Below, in pieces: positions 27,193 through 34,464 of a stretch of 64,000 bases of DNA. This DNA is from Natroniella sulfidigena (GTDB taxonomy: Bacteria > Bacillota > Halanaerobiia > Halobacteroidales > Halobacteroidaceae). Position numbers and translations under genes: made by a program. The first letter of the stretch is position 1; each line of letters opens with the position of its first letter. The DNA is taken from the NCBI RefSeq assembly GCF_023223645.1, contig NZ_JALKBY010000011.1, forward strand, positions 1-64,000. Reading direction: 5' to 3'. Under the pieces are notes generated by a model. It had not been told where the DNA came from, did no database searches, and saw only the letters and a program-made list of their open reading frames with translations.

Positions 27193-28113
27193 ATGGATAA
27201 ATTATTTAATCTCAGTATTTATGGTTTATCTTGGTTTGATAATCAATGGGAGCAAGTAGTTGAGTTTTGCCAGCAAAATGGTTTTGCTGGAGTTGAATTA
27301 TTAGCAACTGGAGTGATGGGTAGTCAGTATTTTGAGGCAATACCTAAGGAGTTAATCAAGGGGCTTCACCTTTCTTATCATTTAAATTGGTTAGGAGTTG
27401 GTGAAGCTAAAAATAGCTTAGATTTAAAAGAGTTAATTGAAAATTATCGTCAAGAATTGAATTTGGCTGCTCAATTAGAGGTTGATTATGTTGTCTTTCA
27501 TGCAGCTAATGCCAGTTTTGAAGAAATATTGACTGCTGAATTTAAGTTTAGTAATATTGAGATCTTAGCTAAAATAGCTGAGATTATCAATCAAATTATA
27601 GTAGGTTTGGAGTTTGATTTTAAATTATTATTTGAAAACTTGTGGTGGGGAGGGCTTGATCTTTTAAATGCTAAGGAAACAGTTGGTTTTTTAGAGCAGG
27701 TAAATTCTGAGCAAAGCGGATTATTGCTAGATACAGGTCATCTCTTAAATACGACTTTAGAAATAAGGAATGAACAGGAAGCAATCGATTATATTGAGGA
27801 AGTATTATCAAATTATCAACAGTTAGATAATCTATTTTATAGTGTTCATTTACATAAGTCCTTATTTGAGGATTGTCGATTAGAAAATCGTAACAAACTA
27901 TATCAGCAATTTAAAGAGACAATTGATTTAGAGGAGCAAGAAAAATTAGTGGGACAATTTATTTTGCAAGTAGATCAACACCTGCCTTTTTCTGAAGTAT
28001 CTCCTCAAAGGGTATTAGAGATGCTCAATCCAAAGTATATAACTTATGAGTTTGTCTGTTCTGAAAAAGAAGAATTTATTAATTACTTACGGATTCAAGA
28101 TCAGTTATTATAA
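27193..28113 (+). CDS. TIM-barrel protein, xylose isomerase-like, unknown role in cobamide operon
   Basis: 306 aa from ATG 27193, chosen because GAGGAG ends 9 nt before it. The pattern resembles the AP endonuclease 2/xylose isomerase-like TIM barrel: GFAGVELLATG early, VDYVVFHAAN (about 100), LLFENLWWGG (about 150), GLLLDTGHLLNT (about 176) and FYSVHLHKS (about 217). The acidic and His residues at strand ends look able to bind a metal. It is the last gene of the lower-ligand operon. I infer a step in benzimidazole or ribazole metabolism, but no specific reaction can be given. Confidence 0.65.
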   Translation: MDKLFNLSIYGLSWFDNQWEQVVEFCQQNGFAGVELLATGVMGSQYFEAIPKELIKGLHLSYHLNWLGVGEAKNSLDLKELIENYRQELNLAAQLEVDYVVFHAANASFEEILTAEFKFSNIEILAKIAEIINQIIVGLEFDFKLLFENLWWGGLDLLNAKETVGFLEQVNSEQSGLLLDTGHLLNTTLEIRNEQEAIDYIEEVLSNYQQLDNLFYSVHLHKSLFEDCRLENRNKLYQQFKETIDLEEQEKLVGQFILQVDQHLPFSEVSPQRVLEMLNPKYITYEFVCSEKEEFINYLRIQDQLL

Positions 28114-28140
28114 TTTTTTTAGAAATTTTAATTTTTAAGC

Positions 28141-28169
28141 AGGAGAATTTAAATTTATGCTGAATAATT
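28141..28169 (+). promoter_or_regulatory. sigma-H-like promoter before riboswitch 2
   Basis: AGGAGAATT at 28141 and GAATAATT at 28162 are exactly 21 nt apart, both matching the sigma-H consensus (RNAGGAWWW, RNNGAATWW). The predicted transcript starts shortly before the cobalamin aptamer. Confidence 0.6.
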
Positions 28170-28292
28170 AAATAGAGAAAGATTTAACAATTGAATACGC
28201 TGGTGATTGGGTGCCCTTAGTTATGGCTAAGGGAGAATAGGGAATCAGGTGAGAATCCTGAGCGGGCCCGCCACTGTGATTAGCTATAAAAG

Positions 28293-28366
28293 CAATGAAT
28301 ATTGAATAATTAATAGTGAATAGTTGAAGTTCAAAGGCAAAATCAAAAACTATTAATTATTAATTG
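28293..28366 (+). repeat. repeat insert 1 inside riboswitch 2
   Basis: AATGAATATTGAATAATTAA with GTGAATAGTTG forms the left arm and AACTATTAATTATTAATTG the right arm, around CAAAGGCAAAATCAAA. The words are the same as in the tRNA spacers. It would fold as its own hairpin and so extend a peripheral stem. Confidence 0.75.
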
Positions 28367-28399
28367 CTACAAGACTTAGTAATACCACTTGGATTAACT

Positions 28400-28465
28400 G
28401 GTAACTAGTAGCTAGTGATTGGTAATTGGTAACTAATTACTAATCACAAATTACTAATTACTAGT
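28400..28465 (+). repeat. repeat insert 2 inside riboswitch 2
   Basis: GGTAACTAGTAGCTAGTGAT words are followed by the inverse AACTAATTACTAATCAC and ATTACTAATTACTAGT. These match the GTAATTA/GTGATTA words at 23.3, 42.2, 45.7 and 49.7 kb. Confidence 0.75.
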
Positions 28466-28580
28466 CCCCAGGGAAGGTGAAGTTCTTACAGCTATGAGTC
28501 AGGAGACCTGCCTAATCATTGAGCCTACTATGCTTCGTTAGCAAGGAAGGTAGGTAATTAGTGATGTTAACTAATTAACT

Positions 28581-28609
28581 CCAATCCTTTTTATCGGGAT
28601 TGGTTTTTT
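28581..28609 (+). terminator. terminator of riboswitch 2
   Basis: CCAATCC (28581-28587) pairs with GGATTGG (28597-28603), followed by six T. Its place after the aptamer makes it the likely expression platform. Confidence 0.8.
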
Positions 28610-28634
28610 AGTTATTAATCTTTGATCTAATTAC

Positions 28635-28661
28635 TCTAATCTTGCGGGTCGAGGTTAGGGT
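28635..28661 (+). terminator. second terminator-like hairpin after riboswitch 2
   Basis: CTAATCT pairs with AGGTTAG (one G-U) and is followed by GGTTTTATTTTTT. The stem is weaker than its neighbours. Confidence 0.45.
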
Positions 28662-28712
28662 TTTATTTTTTATAGTAAGTATCTCTAATCGTGTTAATCC
28701 CATTAATTCCCT

Positions 28713-28750
28713 GTTCCCAATTCTAAATTTAGGATTGGGAACTTTTTTTA
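28713..28750 (+). terminator. third terminator before the aldo/keto reductase
   Basis: GTTCCCAATTCT pairs with AGGATTGGGAAC around AAATTT, followed by seven T. It makes read-through from riboswitch 2 into the reductase unlikely. Confidence 0.8.
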
Positions 28751-28865
28751 TTGGAAGGGAAATTAATTATTATAGAGAATTATAAGTATTGTAAGCAATA
28801 AAGATAAGATGAAAAAAGATAATTTGATTTAACTTAAAACAAGCAAAGAAGGAGAATGGTTAAAA

Positions 28866-29978
28866 TTGATTTATAAAGAATATGGTAAGACCGGAAAGGA
28901 AGTATCTGCTTTAGGGTTTGGTGGTATGAGATTTGATATTGAAAATAATAGTATTGAAGAGAATGCTCAGCTTGTAAGGAGAGCATCTGAACTAGGAATT
29001 AACTATTTTGATACAGCGCATAGTTATTGTAAAGATCAAAGTGAGATTATTTATGGTGAGGCATTTAAGGAGATGCCTAATCCTTTTTATGTTTCAACAA
29101 AGAGTATGGTAACAAAAGATCCAACTGCCGATGATGTTCGCAGGAGGGTTGAAACTTCATTACAGAGAATGGGATTAGAGAAGATTGATTTTTTTCATAT
29201 GTGGTGTATTTTAGATCTGGATATGTATCAAGAGGTGATTAAAAAAGGTGGTCCTTACGAAGGTGCACTAAAATTAAAGGAAGAAGGATTAATTGATCAT
29301 ATCTGTTTTTCAACCCATGCTAATGGTGATGAAATTGAACAAATAATCAATGATGATCTATTTGAAGGGGTTATATTAGGTTATAATGCTACTAACTTTG
29401 CTTATCGAGAGCAAGGAGTTAAGGCTGCTTATCAGAATAATTTAGGGGTAGTAACTATGAATCCACTTGGCGGAGGAGTAATACCTCAAAATCCTGATTT
29501 TTATTCATTTATCAAGGATAATCCTAATGATACAGTAGCTCAGGCAGCGTTAAAGTTTAATATAGCTCATGAAGAGATTACGATTGCTTTGGCAGGGATT
29601 AATAATATAGAAGAGCTAGAAGAGAATGTAGCAGCAGTCAACTCTGCTGAGGGTTTATCAAATGAAAAGATAGAAGAGATTAAAGATCATCTAAAAGAGG
29701 AGTTAGATGCTTTATGCACAGGTTGTGGTTATTGTCTTGGGTGTCCTGAAGATATATATATCCCGACTTATATGATGGCTTATAATGAGGCGATTATTCG
29801 TGATGATCAAGAAATTATTGCTGATAAAATAGATGGTGCTCGAAAGCATGGCCCATTAACTAATAGACCAGAAAGTAAAGCTAACAGCTGTATTGAATGT
29901 GGATTATGTGAGTCGCAATGTACTCAACATTTACCAATTATTGAGCGGCTGAAGGAGTTTATAGGGTTAGAAGAATAA
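28866..29978 (+). CDS. aldo/keto reductase with C-terminal 4Fe-4S domain
   Basis: 370 aa. An N-terminal AKR barrel has YGKTGKEVSALGFGGMRFD, the catalytic YFDTAHSYC region (Asp about 49, Tyr about 54) and FHMWCILD. A C-terminal ferredoxin-like part has CTGCGYCLGCP (about 290-300) and CIECGLCESQC (about 341-351), enough for iron-sulfur clusters. This domain pair is common in anaerobes; substrates are usually unknown. TTG start, GGAG 11 nt upstream. Its link to the upstream cobalamin riboswitch is doubtful. Confidence 0.88.
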   Translation: MIYKEYGKTGKEVSALGFGGMRFDIENNSIEENAQLVRRASELGINYFDTAHSYCKDQSEIIYGEAFKEMPNPFYVSTKSMVTKDPTADDVRRRVETSLQRMGLEKIDFFHMWCILDLDMYQEVIKKGGPYEGALKLKEEGLIDHICFSTHANGDEIEQIINDDLFEGVILGYNATNFAYREQGVKAAYQNNLGVVTMNPLGGGVIPQNPDFYSFIKDNPNDTVAQAALKFNIAHEEITIALAGINNIEELEENVAAVNSAEGLSNEKIEEIKDHLKEELDALCTGCGYCLGCPEDIYIPTYMMAYNEAIIRDDQEIIADKIDGARKHGPLTNRPESKANSCIECGLCESQCTQHLPIIERLKEFIGLEE

Positions 29979-30071
29979 TTATTAACTACTGACTAGTAAA
30001 AAAGGAGTAAAAGAAGGTTGAAAAGAATTAGGTTAGATAAGGGGTTATTATTTTTAAAAGTTTAGCTCTGG

Positions 30072-30100
30072 TTGATTAAATCTTTGATTTTGTATATAAT
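30072..30100 (+). promoter_or_regulatory. sigma-A-type promoter for mscS-nikR
   Basis: TTGATT (30072-30077), a 17-nt spacer and TATAAT (30095-30100), about 60 nt before the mscS start. This is the clearest housekeeping promoter in the window. Confidence 0.7.
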
Positions 30101-30158
30101 AATCAGGTAATCAACTTATAATAGTAAAGAGAAGTTTGAAGGGGTGTAGTGAATAAAA

Positions 30159-31043
30159 ATGGAGTCATTTGATTTTAATGACCCTGTAGTTCAAAAGATA
30201 TTATTTTCAGTTGGAGCTATAGTCTTTAATTACTTTATCACTTTTTGGGTGATAAGATTTATTAATAAGAAGGTGGATGATTTCAAGAGGCGTCATCGCA
30301 GTAGACGCTATACTTATTATGTAGCTACCTTAATAACTTTTGTGATTTTAATCTTAATTTGGGCAGATATGACAGGTACAATTACTACATATTTGGGTTT
30401 TTTATCAGCTGGATTAGCTTTGGCGTTGCATGATGTGATCTTAAATCTAGCTGGTTGGGTCTTAATTATGCTACGGCGTCCTTTTGGGCTTGGTGATCGA
30501 ATTGAATGGGATGATGTTAAAGGTGATGTAATTGATATTCGGGTTTTTTATACATCTTTATTGGAGATAGGAAACTGGGTTGACTCTGATCAGAGTACAG
30601 GTCGGATAGTACATATTCCAAACAGTAATATTTTTCGTGAATCTCTATTTAATTATACACGTGGCTTTGAATATTTGTGGAATGAGATTAAGTTTTTAGT
30701 TACCTATGAAAGTGATTGGGAGAAGGCTAAGGAGATTATTTTGGAAACTGCTCAGCAAGAAGGGGAAAAGATTCAAGATCTAGCAAAAAGAAAGATTAAA
30801 TTGATGTCTAAACGTTATATGATTAAATATAGTAAATTTTCTCCGATTGTCTATTTAGATATTGCAGATAGTGGGGTAGAGATAACCTTGCGTTATCTAA
30901 CGACAGCTAGGCGAAGAAGATTAGTTGAGAGTCGAATTAGTGAGATTATATTGAAAAAGTTTGCACAAGAATCGGAGATTGATTTTGCTTATCCAACGAC
31001 CCGGTTTTATACTACAGAAAATAGGGAGGCTAAAAATGTCTGA
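30159..31043 (+). CDS. MscS-family mechanosensitive channel
   Basis: 294 aa. Three membrane segments lie in the first 100 residues. The third is the pore helix, rich in Gly and Ala (LGFLSAGLALALHDVILNLA, about 78-97). The beta domain follows with RRPFGLGDRIEWDDVKGDV (about 105-123), then VHIPNSNIFRESLFNYTRG. It should release solutes on hypo-osmotic shock, a sensible need for a halophile. The stop overlaps the nikR start by 8 nt. Confidence 0.9.
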   Translation: MESFDFNDPVVQKILFSVGAIVFNYFITFWVIRFINKKVDDFKRRHRSRRYTYYVATLITFVILILIWADMTGTITTYLGFLSAGLALALHDVILNLAGWVLIMLRRPFGLGDRIEWDDVKGDVIDIRVFYTSLLEIGNWVDSDQSTGRIVHIPNSNIFRESLFNYTRGFEYLWNEIKFLVTYESDWEKAKEIILETAQQEGEKIQDLAKRKIKLMSKRYMIKYSKFSPIVYLDIADSGVEITLRYLTTARRRRLVESRISEIILKKFAQESEIDFAYPTTRFYTTENREAKNV

Positions 31044-31449
31044 ATTAATTAGGTTTGGAGTATCGATTGATAAAGAGTTATTAAAGAAGTTTGATCAGTT
31101 GATTGAAGATGGTTATACAAATCGTTCTGAAGCAATTCGTGATCTGATTCGAGATAGAATTGTAGAAGAGAAGTGCCAAGATGAAGAGGAAAATGTTGTA
31201 GGAACTTTAACCTTGTTTTATGACCACCATCAACGAGGAATGACTGAGAAGATGATAGAAATCCAGCATGATTATCATTCTTTATTTAAGTCTAATTTAC
31301 ATCTACATTTATCGCATCATATCTGTTTAGAGGTGATTATAGTAGAAGGTAAAAGAGAGAAGTTAAATGAAGTGACTCAGAAATTGGTTGGATTAAAGGG
31401 AGTTAAGCATGGTAAATTGACTGTTTCTGCAGTTGATGAATCTTTGTGA
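31036..31449 (+). CDS. nikR: nickel-responsive regulator NikR
   Basis: 137 aa. The N-terminal ribbon-helix-helix DNA-binding domain is SELIRFGVSIDKELLKKFD. The C-terminal ACT-like domain carries the nickel ligands in IQHDYHS and HLHLSHHICLEV (His, His, His and Cys of the classical site). ATG 31036 follows AGGGAGG and overlaps the end of mscS. A gene list with cobalt and tungstate uptake nearby suggests metal homeostasis. Which operon it controls is not shown; I saw no clear NikR operator. Confidence 0.92.
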   Translation: MSELIRFGVSIDKELLKKFDQLIEDGYTNRSEAIRDLIRDRIVEEKCQDEEENVVGTLTLFYDHHQRGMTEKMIEIQHDYHSLFKSNLHLHLSHHICLEVIIVEGKREKLNEVTQKLVGLKGVKHGKLTVSAVDESL

Positions 31450-31539
31450 TTAAGTCTAAGTCTAAGTAAGAGCTAAGACCTTATGTTTCTAGTGGTTGAC
31501 TTAATCTTATATTACAATTATGTGTAACTTTTACTTTGA

Positions 31540-31730
31540 ACCATGAGGGGCATTTCTCGTTCGGGAAGATTTTTTCTGAGTTTCTAAGACTCACCTTCAC
31601 TCAAATAAGAGTATGAATTAGCTAATTTTAAAGAAGAAAATTAGCTAATTCATACTCTTATTTGATTTTCGGTTCGTCAAGAAACTAAACGAAAAAATCT
31701 AGATGTCACTGCGAAACACCCCTCATGGTA
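31540..31730. mobile_element. MITE-like long hairpin element, copy A
   Basis: The whole 191 nt folds on itself. Outer arms ACCATGAGGGG and CCCCTCATGGT pair, the middle arms AGATTTTTTCTGAGTTTCT and GAAACTAAACGAAAAAATCT pair with small gaps, and the inner arm is a perfect 28-bp repeat (31602-31629 with 31637-31664, loop AAAGAAG). Copy B at 43462-43643 shares the middle arms and ATGAG ends but has a different inner stem. No ORF is present; it could be a non-autonomous transposon or a structured RNA. Confidence 0.65.
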
Positions 31731-31867
31731 AATTTTTAGAGTGTAATGTTTTGATTTATCTGAAGAATTTATGTGATTACGGTGAGAGTGGAGGAGTTTA
31801 TTTATTTTTTAATATTTTAAGTAAGAAAAATTTAATTTTGGTGATTGCAAAAATTAAAATTCTTATT

Positions 31868-31960
31868 GATTTTTTGGCTACTTTTTTATCAAGTGTCCTG
31901 AAGGGCTGATAAGCCCTGAGGAAATGCCCTTGGGGTGAAAAAAGGTAGCACGGAAGAAAG
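31868..31960 (+). ncRNA. candidate structured RNA of unknown class
   Basis: GCTACTTTTTT (31877-31887) pairs with AAAAAAGGTAGC (31938-31949) with one bulged G. This encloses a GC-rich hairpin CCT..AGGGCT-GATA-AGCCCT.AGG (31897-31921) and CCCTTGGGG. The GC content and nesting stand out in an AT-rich 880-bp gap without credible ORFs (31450-32328). I cannot match it to a riboswitch class. Confidence 0.35.
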
Positions 31961-32055
31961 TTTGGTTTTTAACTTTTCTGTAAAATGGTTTTGATTTTAA
32001 GGTTTAAATTGTAATTTTTTAATTTTAAAAGTTAAGCTATTTATCAGTTAAGTTG

Positions 32056-32096
32056 AAAGCTCCAATCTTCTATTAATAGAAGATTGGAGCTTTTTG
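32056..32096. terminator. 38-nt perfect palindrome, likely terminator
   Basis: 32056-32074 is the exact reverse complement of 32075-32093 (AAAGCTCCAATCTTCTATT), with centre ATTAAT and TTTTTG after it. It is the same loopless style as the palindromes at 611, 61183 and 63144. Confidence 0.75.
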
Positions 32097-32146
32097 TATT
32101 GAGATAGATCAAATTAAGACAAAGTGTAAAAAATTAAATTTCAAGA

Positions 32147-32175
32147 AGGACTTTTCTAAAAGAAGAAGAATTACT
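32147..32175 (+). promoter_or_regulatory. sigma-H-like promoter, first of tandem pair
   Basis: AGGACTTTT at 32147 and GAATTACT at 32168, 21 nt apart. Matches the sigma-H pattern in both elements. Confidence 0.55.
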
Positions 32176-32248
32176 ATTTTAGTAGCATAAAAAAATAAAA
32201 AGTAACACAAGGAAAGAGGTTAAAGTGTAAAAAAATTAAATTTTAAGA

Positions 32249-32277
32249 AGGACTTTTCTAGAGAAAGAAGAATTACT
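32249..32277 (+). promoter_or_regulatory. sigma-H-like promoter, second of tandem pair
   Basis: AGGACTTTT at 32249 and GAATTACT at 32270, 21 nt apart, in the second copy of the duplicated leader. Transcription would start about 45 nt before the gene's start codon. Confidence 0.55.
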
Positions 32278-32328
32278 GTATTAGAGTGACACAAAAAATA
32301 AAAAAATAACACAAAAGGAGAATTTAAA

Positions 32329-33174
32329 ATGAAATTTTCAGGAACAGAACTTAGGAGATTTGCAGTGGTAGCTTTTGTAGCATTATTAGTCTTCAGTTTG
32401 ACTGGAGGAGAGGCGTTGGCCCATGAAATAGTTTTGGATTTCCCACAACAAGTGGAGAGTGGAGAGGAAGTGGAGATAGAATTTTTCTTTGGACATCATC
32501 CTGATGTTGCTGATGTTGAACATTCTTTCTTTGCTACTTTAGAAGATAATGCGGAGTTAATGGTAATCAATGAAGAAGGTGAATTAACAGAGTTAGATTT
32601 TAATTTGGTAGAAGATAGCTATAAAGCTAGCTTTACTCCAGATGGAGAAGGGCTTTACTGGGTGGTTGCTATTGGACCTCGAGGTGTAGTTGATAGAAGT
32701 GATCGAGATCCATCTGGTGGAATGCAGTTGCGTTATTATGATGCTAAAGCTCCTTTATTAGTTGGAAATGTAGATCAAATCACAGCTTTTGAAACTCCAT
32801 TAGGGGTAGAGTTTATTGGTGAAATTGATTCACTGACTGTTGGAGAAGAGATTAGTTTGGAATTAGATTATGATGGCGAGTTAGTTAGTAATCAAGAGGT
32901 AACTATTGTTGGCCCTAATGATAGAGTAGAGCAAGTGACAACTAATGATGAAGGGGTTTTAAACTTTACATTTCCTGAAGAAGGAAGATGGTTTATCCAT
33001 GTTGGAAATGTGACTGATTTGGAGCGACAGGGAGAAGATTATGCAGAGGCTAGTACGGAGATAGTCGAGTATGATCGTGTTAGGTATAATTCAGCTTTAT
33101 ATTTAGAGGTAGAAGAAAGGCTAGGATTTTTTCAAAGATTATTTAGATTCTTCCGAAGAATATTTGGTTGGTAA
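32329..33174 (+). CDS. secreted DUF4198-type (NikK/CbiK-like) metal-uptake protein
   Basis: 281 aa. A signal peptide probably ends at ALA, leaving mature N-terminus HEIVLDFPQQ. Two beta-rich halves follow, the second with LLVGNVDQITAF. The C-terminus (FFQRLFRFFRRIFGW) is amphipathic and basic, without the FMN domain of the paralogue at 37016. DUF4198 proteins accompany nickel and cobalt ECF transporters and are thought to bind metal outside the cell. RBS AAGGAG. It stands alone, between a sigma-H promoter pair and a terminator. Confidence 0.75.
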   Translation: MKFSGTELRRFAVVAFVALLVFSLTGGEALAHEIVLDFPQQVESGEEVEIEFFFGHHPDVADVEHSFFATLEDNAELMVINEEGELTELDFNLVEDSYKASFTPDGEGLYWVVAIGPRGVVDRSDRDPSGGMQLRYYDAKAPLLVGNVDQITAFETPLGVEFIGEIDSLTVGEEISLELDYDGELVSNQEVTIVGPNDRVEQVTTNDEGVLNFTFPEEGRWFIHVGNVTDLERQGEDYAEASTEIVEYDRVRYNSALYLEVEERLGFFQRLFRFFRRIFGW

Positions 33175-33246
33175 TTTAGAATTAGAATTCAGAAAATTTG
33201 CGATGATATTAAACTAAAAATTTTTAAAGTAGTATAATGGCTAGTT

Positions 33247-33280
33247 ATCCTCAATCTTTGCTACGAAGGTTGAGGATTTT
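33247..33280 (+). terminator. terminator after the DUF4198 gene
   Basis: ATCCTCAATCTT pairs with AAGGTTGAGGAT (one G-U), followed by TTTTATTTT. The same stem sequence with small changes recurs at 36265 and 36886. Confidence 0.8.
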
Positions 33281-33292
33281 ATTTTGGGTTAG

Positions 33293-33385
33293 GAAATTAT
33301 GCTTTTTAGAGGTTATGGATAACCTTTGTCAGTTTGTATTTGTTGGTTTTACTTAAACTCAATCTTAGACTTAAACTGAGTTGCC
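33293..33385 (+). repeat. dispersed intergenic repeat, copy 1
   Basis: Nearly the same sequence occurs at about 61240-61332: shared GGAAATTAT, CTTTTTAGAG, GGTTTTACTTAAACTCAATC and TTAGACTTAAACT. The right end consists of the TTAAAC words used by the inverted word repeats. Confidence 0.7.
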
Positions 33386-33400
33386 GGAGGCAACTTTTTT
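33379..33400 (+). terminator. terminator-like hairpin AGTTGCC/GGCAACT
   Basis: AGTTGCC-GGA-GGCAACT followed by six T, 200 nt before tupA. The GC-rich stem and T-tract fit an intrinsic terminator. Confidence 0.7.
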
Positions 33401-33501
33401 ATTGATATTATAAAATTTTCGGGAAATGAATTCCAGAGTTTAAAGGAGAAAAACAGGACATTTTGTAGCTTGCCATTTGCTCGATTGATTGCTGATTTAG
33501 T

Positions 33502-33530
33502 TTGAAGTATATTTTATTTTATGATAATAT
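33502..33530 (+). promoter_or_regulatory. sigma-A-type promoter for tupABC
   Basis: TTGAAG (33502-33507), a 17-nt spacer and TAATAT (33525-33530), about 70 nt before tupA. Confidence 0.55.
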
Positions 33531-33601
33531 TTAGGTAATGTAAATTTTTAGAGACGTTATGTCATGATTGATATAATGAAAAAATATGGAGGCTTACGGA
33601 A

Positions 33602-34432
33602 ATGAAAAGATCATTTTTAATAGCTTTAGTCTTAATTTTAACCTTTGTATTTATAGGTTGTACAAGAGAAGATACAACTGAAAGAATAAGACTAGCTACT
33701 ACAACAAGTACGGATGATTCAGGATTATTAGAAGAGTTATTACCTATTTTTGAAAAGGAAAGTGATTATAATGTTGAAGTGATTGCTGTAGGTACAGGAC
33801 AAGCTTTAGAGATTGGTCGTAGAGGAGATGTGGATCTTTTATTGGTTCATGCTCTGGAGTTAGAGCATGAATTTGTTGCTCAAGGATATGGAACAGAACG
33901 CTTTCCTGTCATGTATAATGATTTTGTGATTGTTGGCCCGGATGATGATCCAGCAGATATTAAGGAAGAAAGTAATTTGGGGGACAGTTTAAAAGCAGTT
34001 TATCAAGCAGGTTTAGCTGGAGATGCTACTTTTGCTTCACGAGGAGATGATTCAGGAACACATGCTAAGGAAATTAATCTGTGGAGTGAATATGAAATAG
34101 ATAGAGAAGGTGATTGGTATAAGTCATTAGGTCAGGGGATGGGTGATACTTTAATTACAGCTAATGAGATGCAAAGCTACACTCTAGCTGATAGAGGTAC
34201 ATATTTATCTATGAAGGATTACTTACCTAACTTAGCAATTCTTGTTGAAGGTGATCAAGAATTATTTAATCCTTATGGAATAATTCCTATTAACCCAGAT
34301 CAACATGATGTTAATTATGAAAGAGCAGAGAAACTAGTAGAGTTTTTTGTTAGATCTGATATTCAAGAACAGATAGGCGAGTTTGGTAAAGATAAATTTG
34401 GTCAGCCATTATTCTTTCCAGATGCTGACTAA
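33602..34432 (+). CDS. tupA: tungstate ABC transporter, substrate-binding lipoprotein TupA
   Basis: 276 aa. A signal peptide with lipobox FIGC is followed by the oxyanion-binding start LATTTSTDDSGLLEEL (about 31-46), in which consecutive Thr and Ser residues bind tungstate. VGTGQALEIGRRGDVDLLLVHA (about 62-83), the FASRGDDSGTHAKE segment and late LADRGTYLS fit TupA. The tupA-tupB-tupC order and a following ModE-like regulator support tungstate rather than phosphate or sulfate. Confidence 0.92.
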   Translation: MKRSFLIALVLILTFVFIGCTREDTTERIRLATTTSTDDSGLLEELLPIFEKESDYNVEVIAVGTGQALEIGRRGDVDLLLVHALELEHEFVAQGYGTERFPVMYNDFVIVGPDDDPADIKEESNLGDSLKAVYQAGLAGDATFASRGDDSGTHAKEINLWSEYEIDREGDWYKSLGQGMGDTLITANEMQSYTLADRGTYLSMKDYLPNLAILVEGDQELFNPYGIIPINPDQHDVNYERAEKLVEFFVRSDIQEQIGEFGKDKFGQPLFFPDAD

Positions 34433-34464
34433 GCTTAATTAAATCTATTAACTGGAGGTTTAAC

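Larger units (their letters stand above)
28195..28525 (+). promoter_or_regulatory. cobalamin riboswitch 2, with two repeat inserts
   Basis: Aptamer parts: GGTGATTGGGTGCCC, AATAGGGAATCAGG, GCGGGCCCGCCACTGTGA, CCCAGGGAAGGTG and B12 box GAGTCAGGAGACCTGCC (28496-28512). Two stretches of word repeats (28293-28366 and 28400-28465) interrupt non-core regions. It is nearly identical to riboswitch 3 over the core. The next gene is an aldo/keto reductase 340 nt away beyond three terminator-like hairpins, so its target is unclear. Confidence 0.93.
32121..32325 (+). repeat. tandem duplication of about 100 bp carrying two promoters
   Basis: Two units (about 32121-32222 and 32223-32325) share AAAGTGTAAAAAA, AATTAAATTT, AAGAAGGACTTTTCTA, AAGAAGAATTACT and AACACAA. 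Each holds one sigma-H-like promoter. The duplication lies directly before the DUF4198 gene. Confidence 0.8.

Noticed and set aside
31703-31909. Plus-strand ORF of 68 aa after nikR
   Set aside because: It starts inside the hairpin element and has no ribosome binding site. AT-rich hydrophobic codons explain it.
31936-31955. T-box motif in GAAAAAAGGTAGCACGG
   Set aside because: It does not match the T-box consensus GGTGGNACCGCG, and no specifier stem or amino-acid gene follows.
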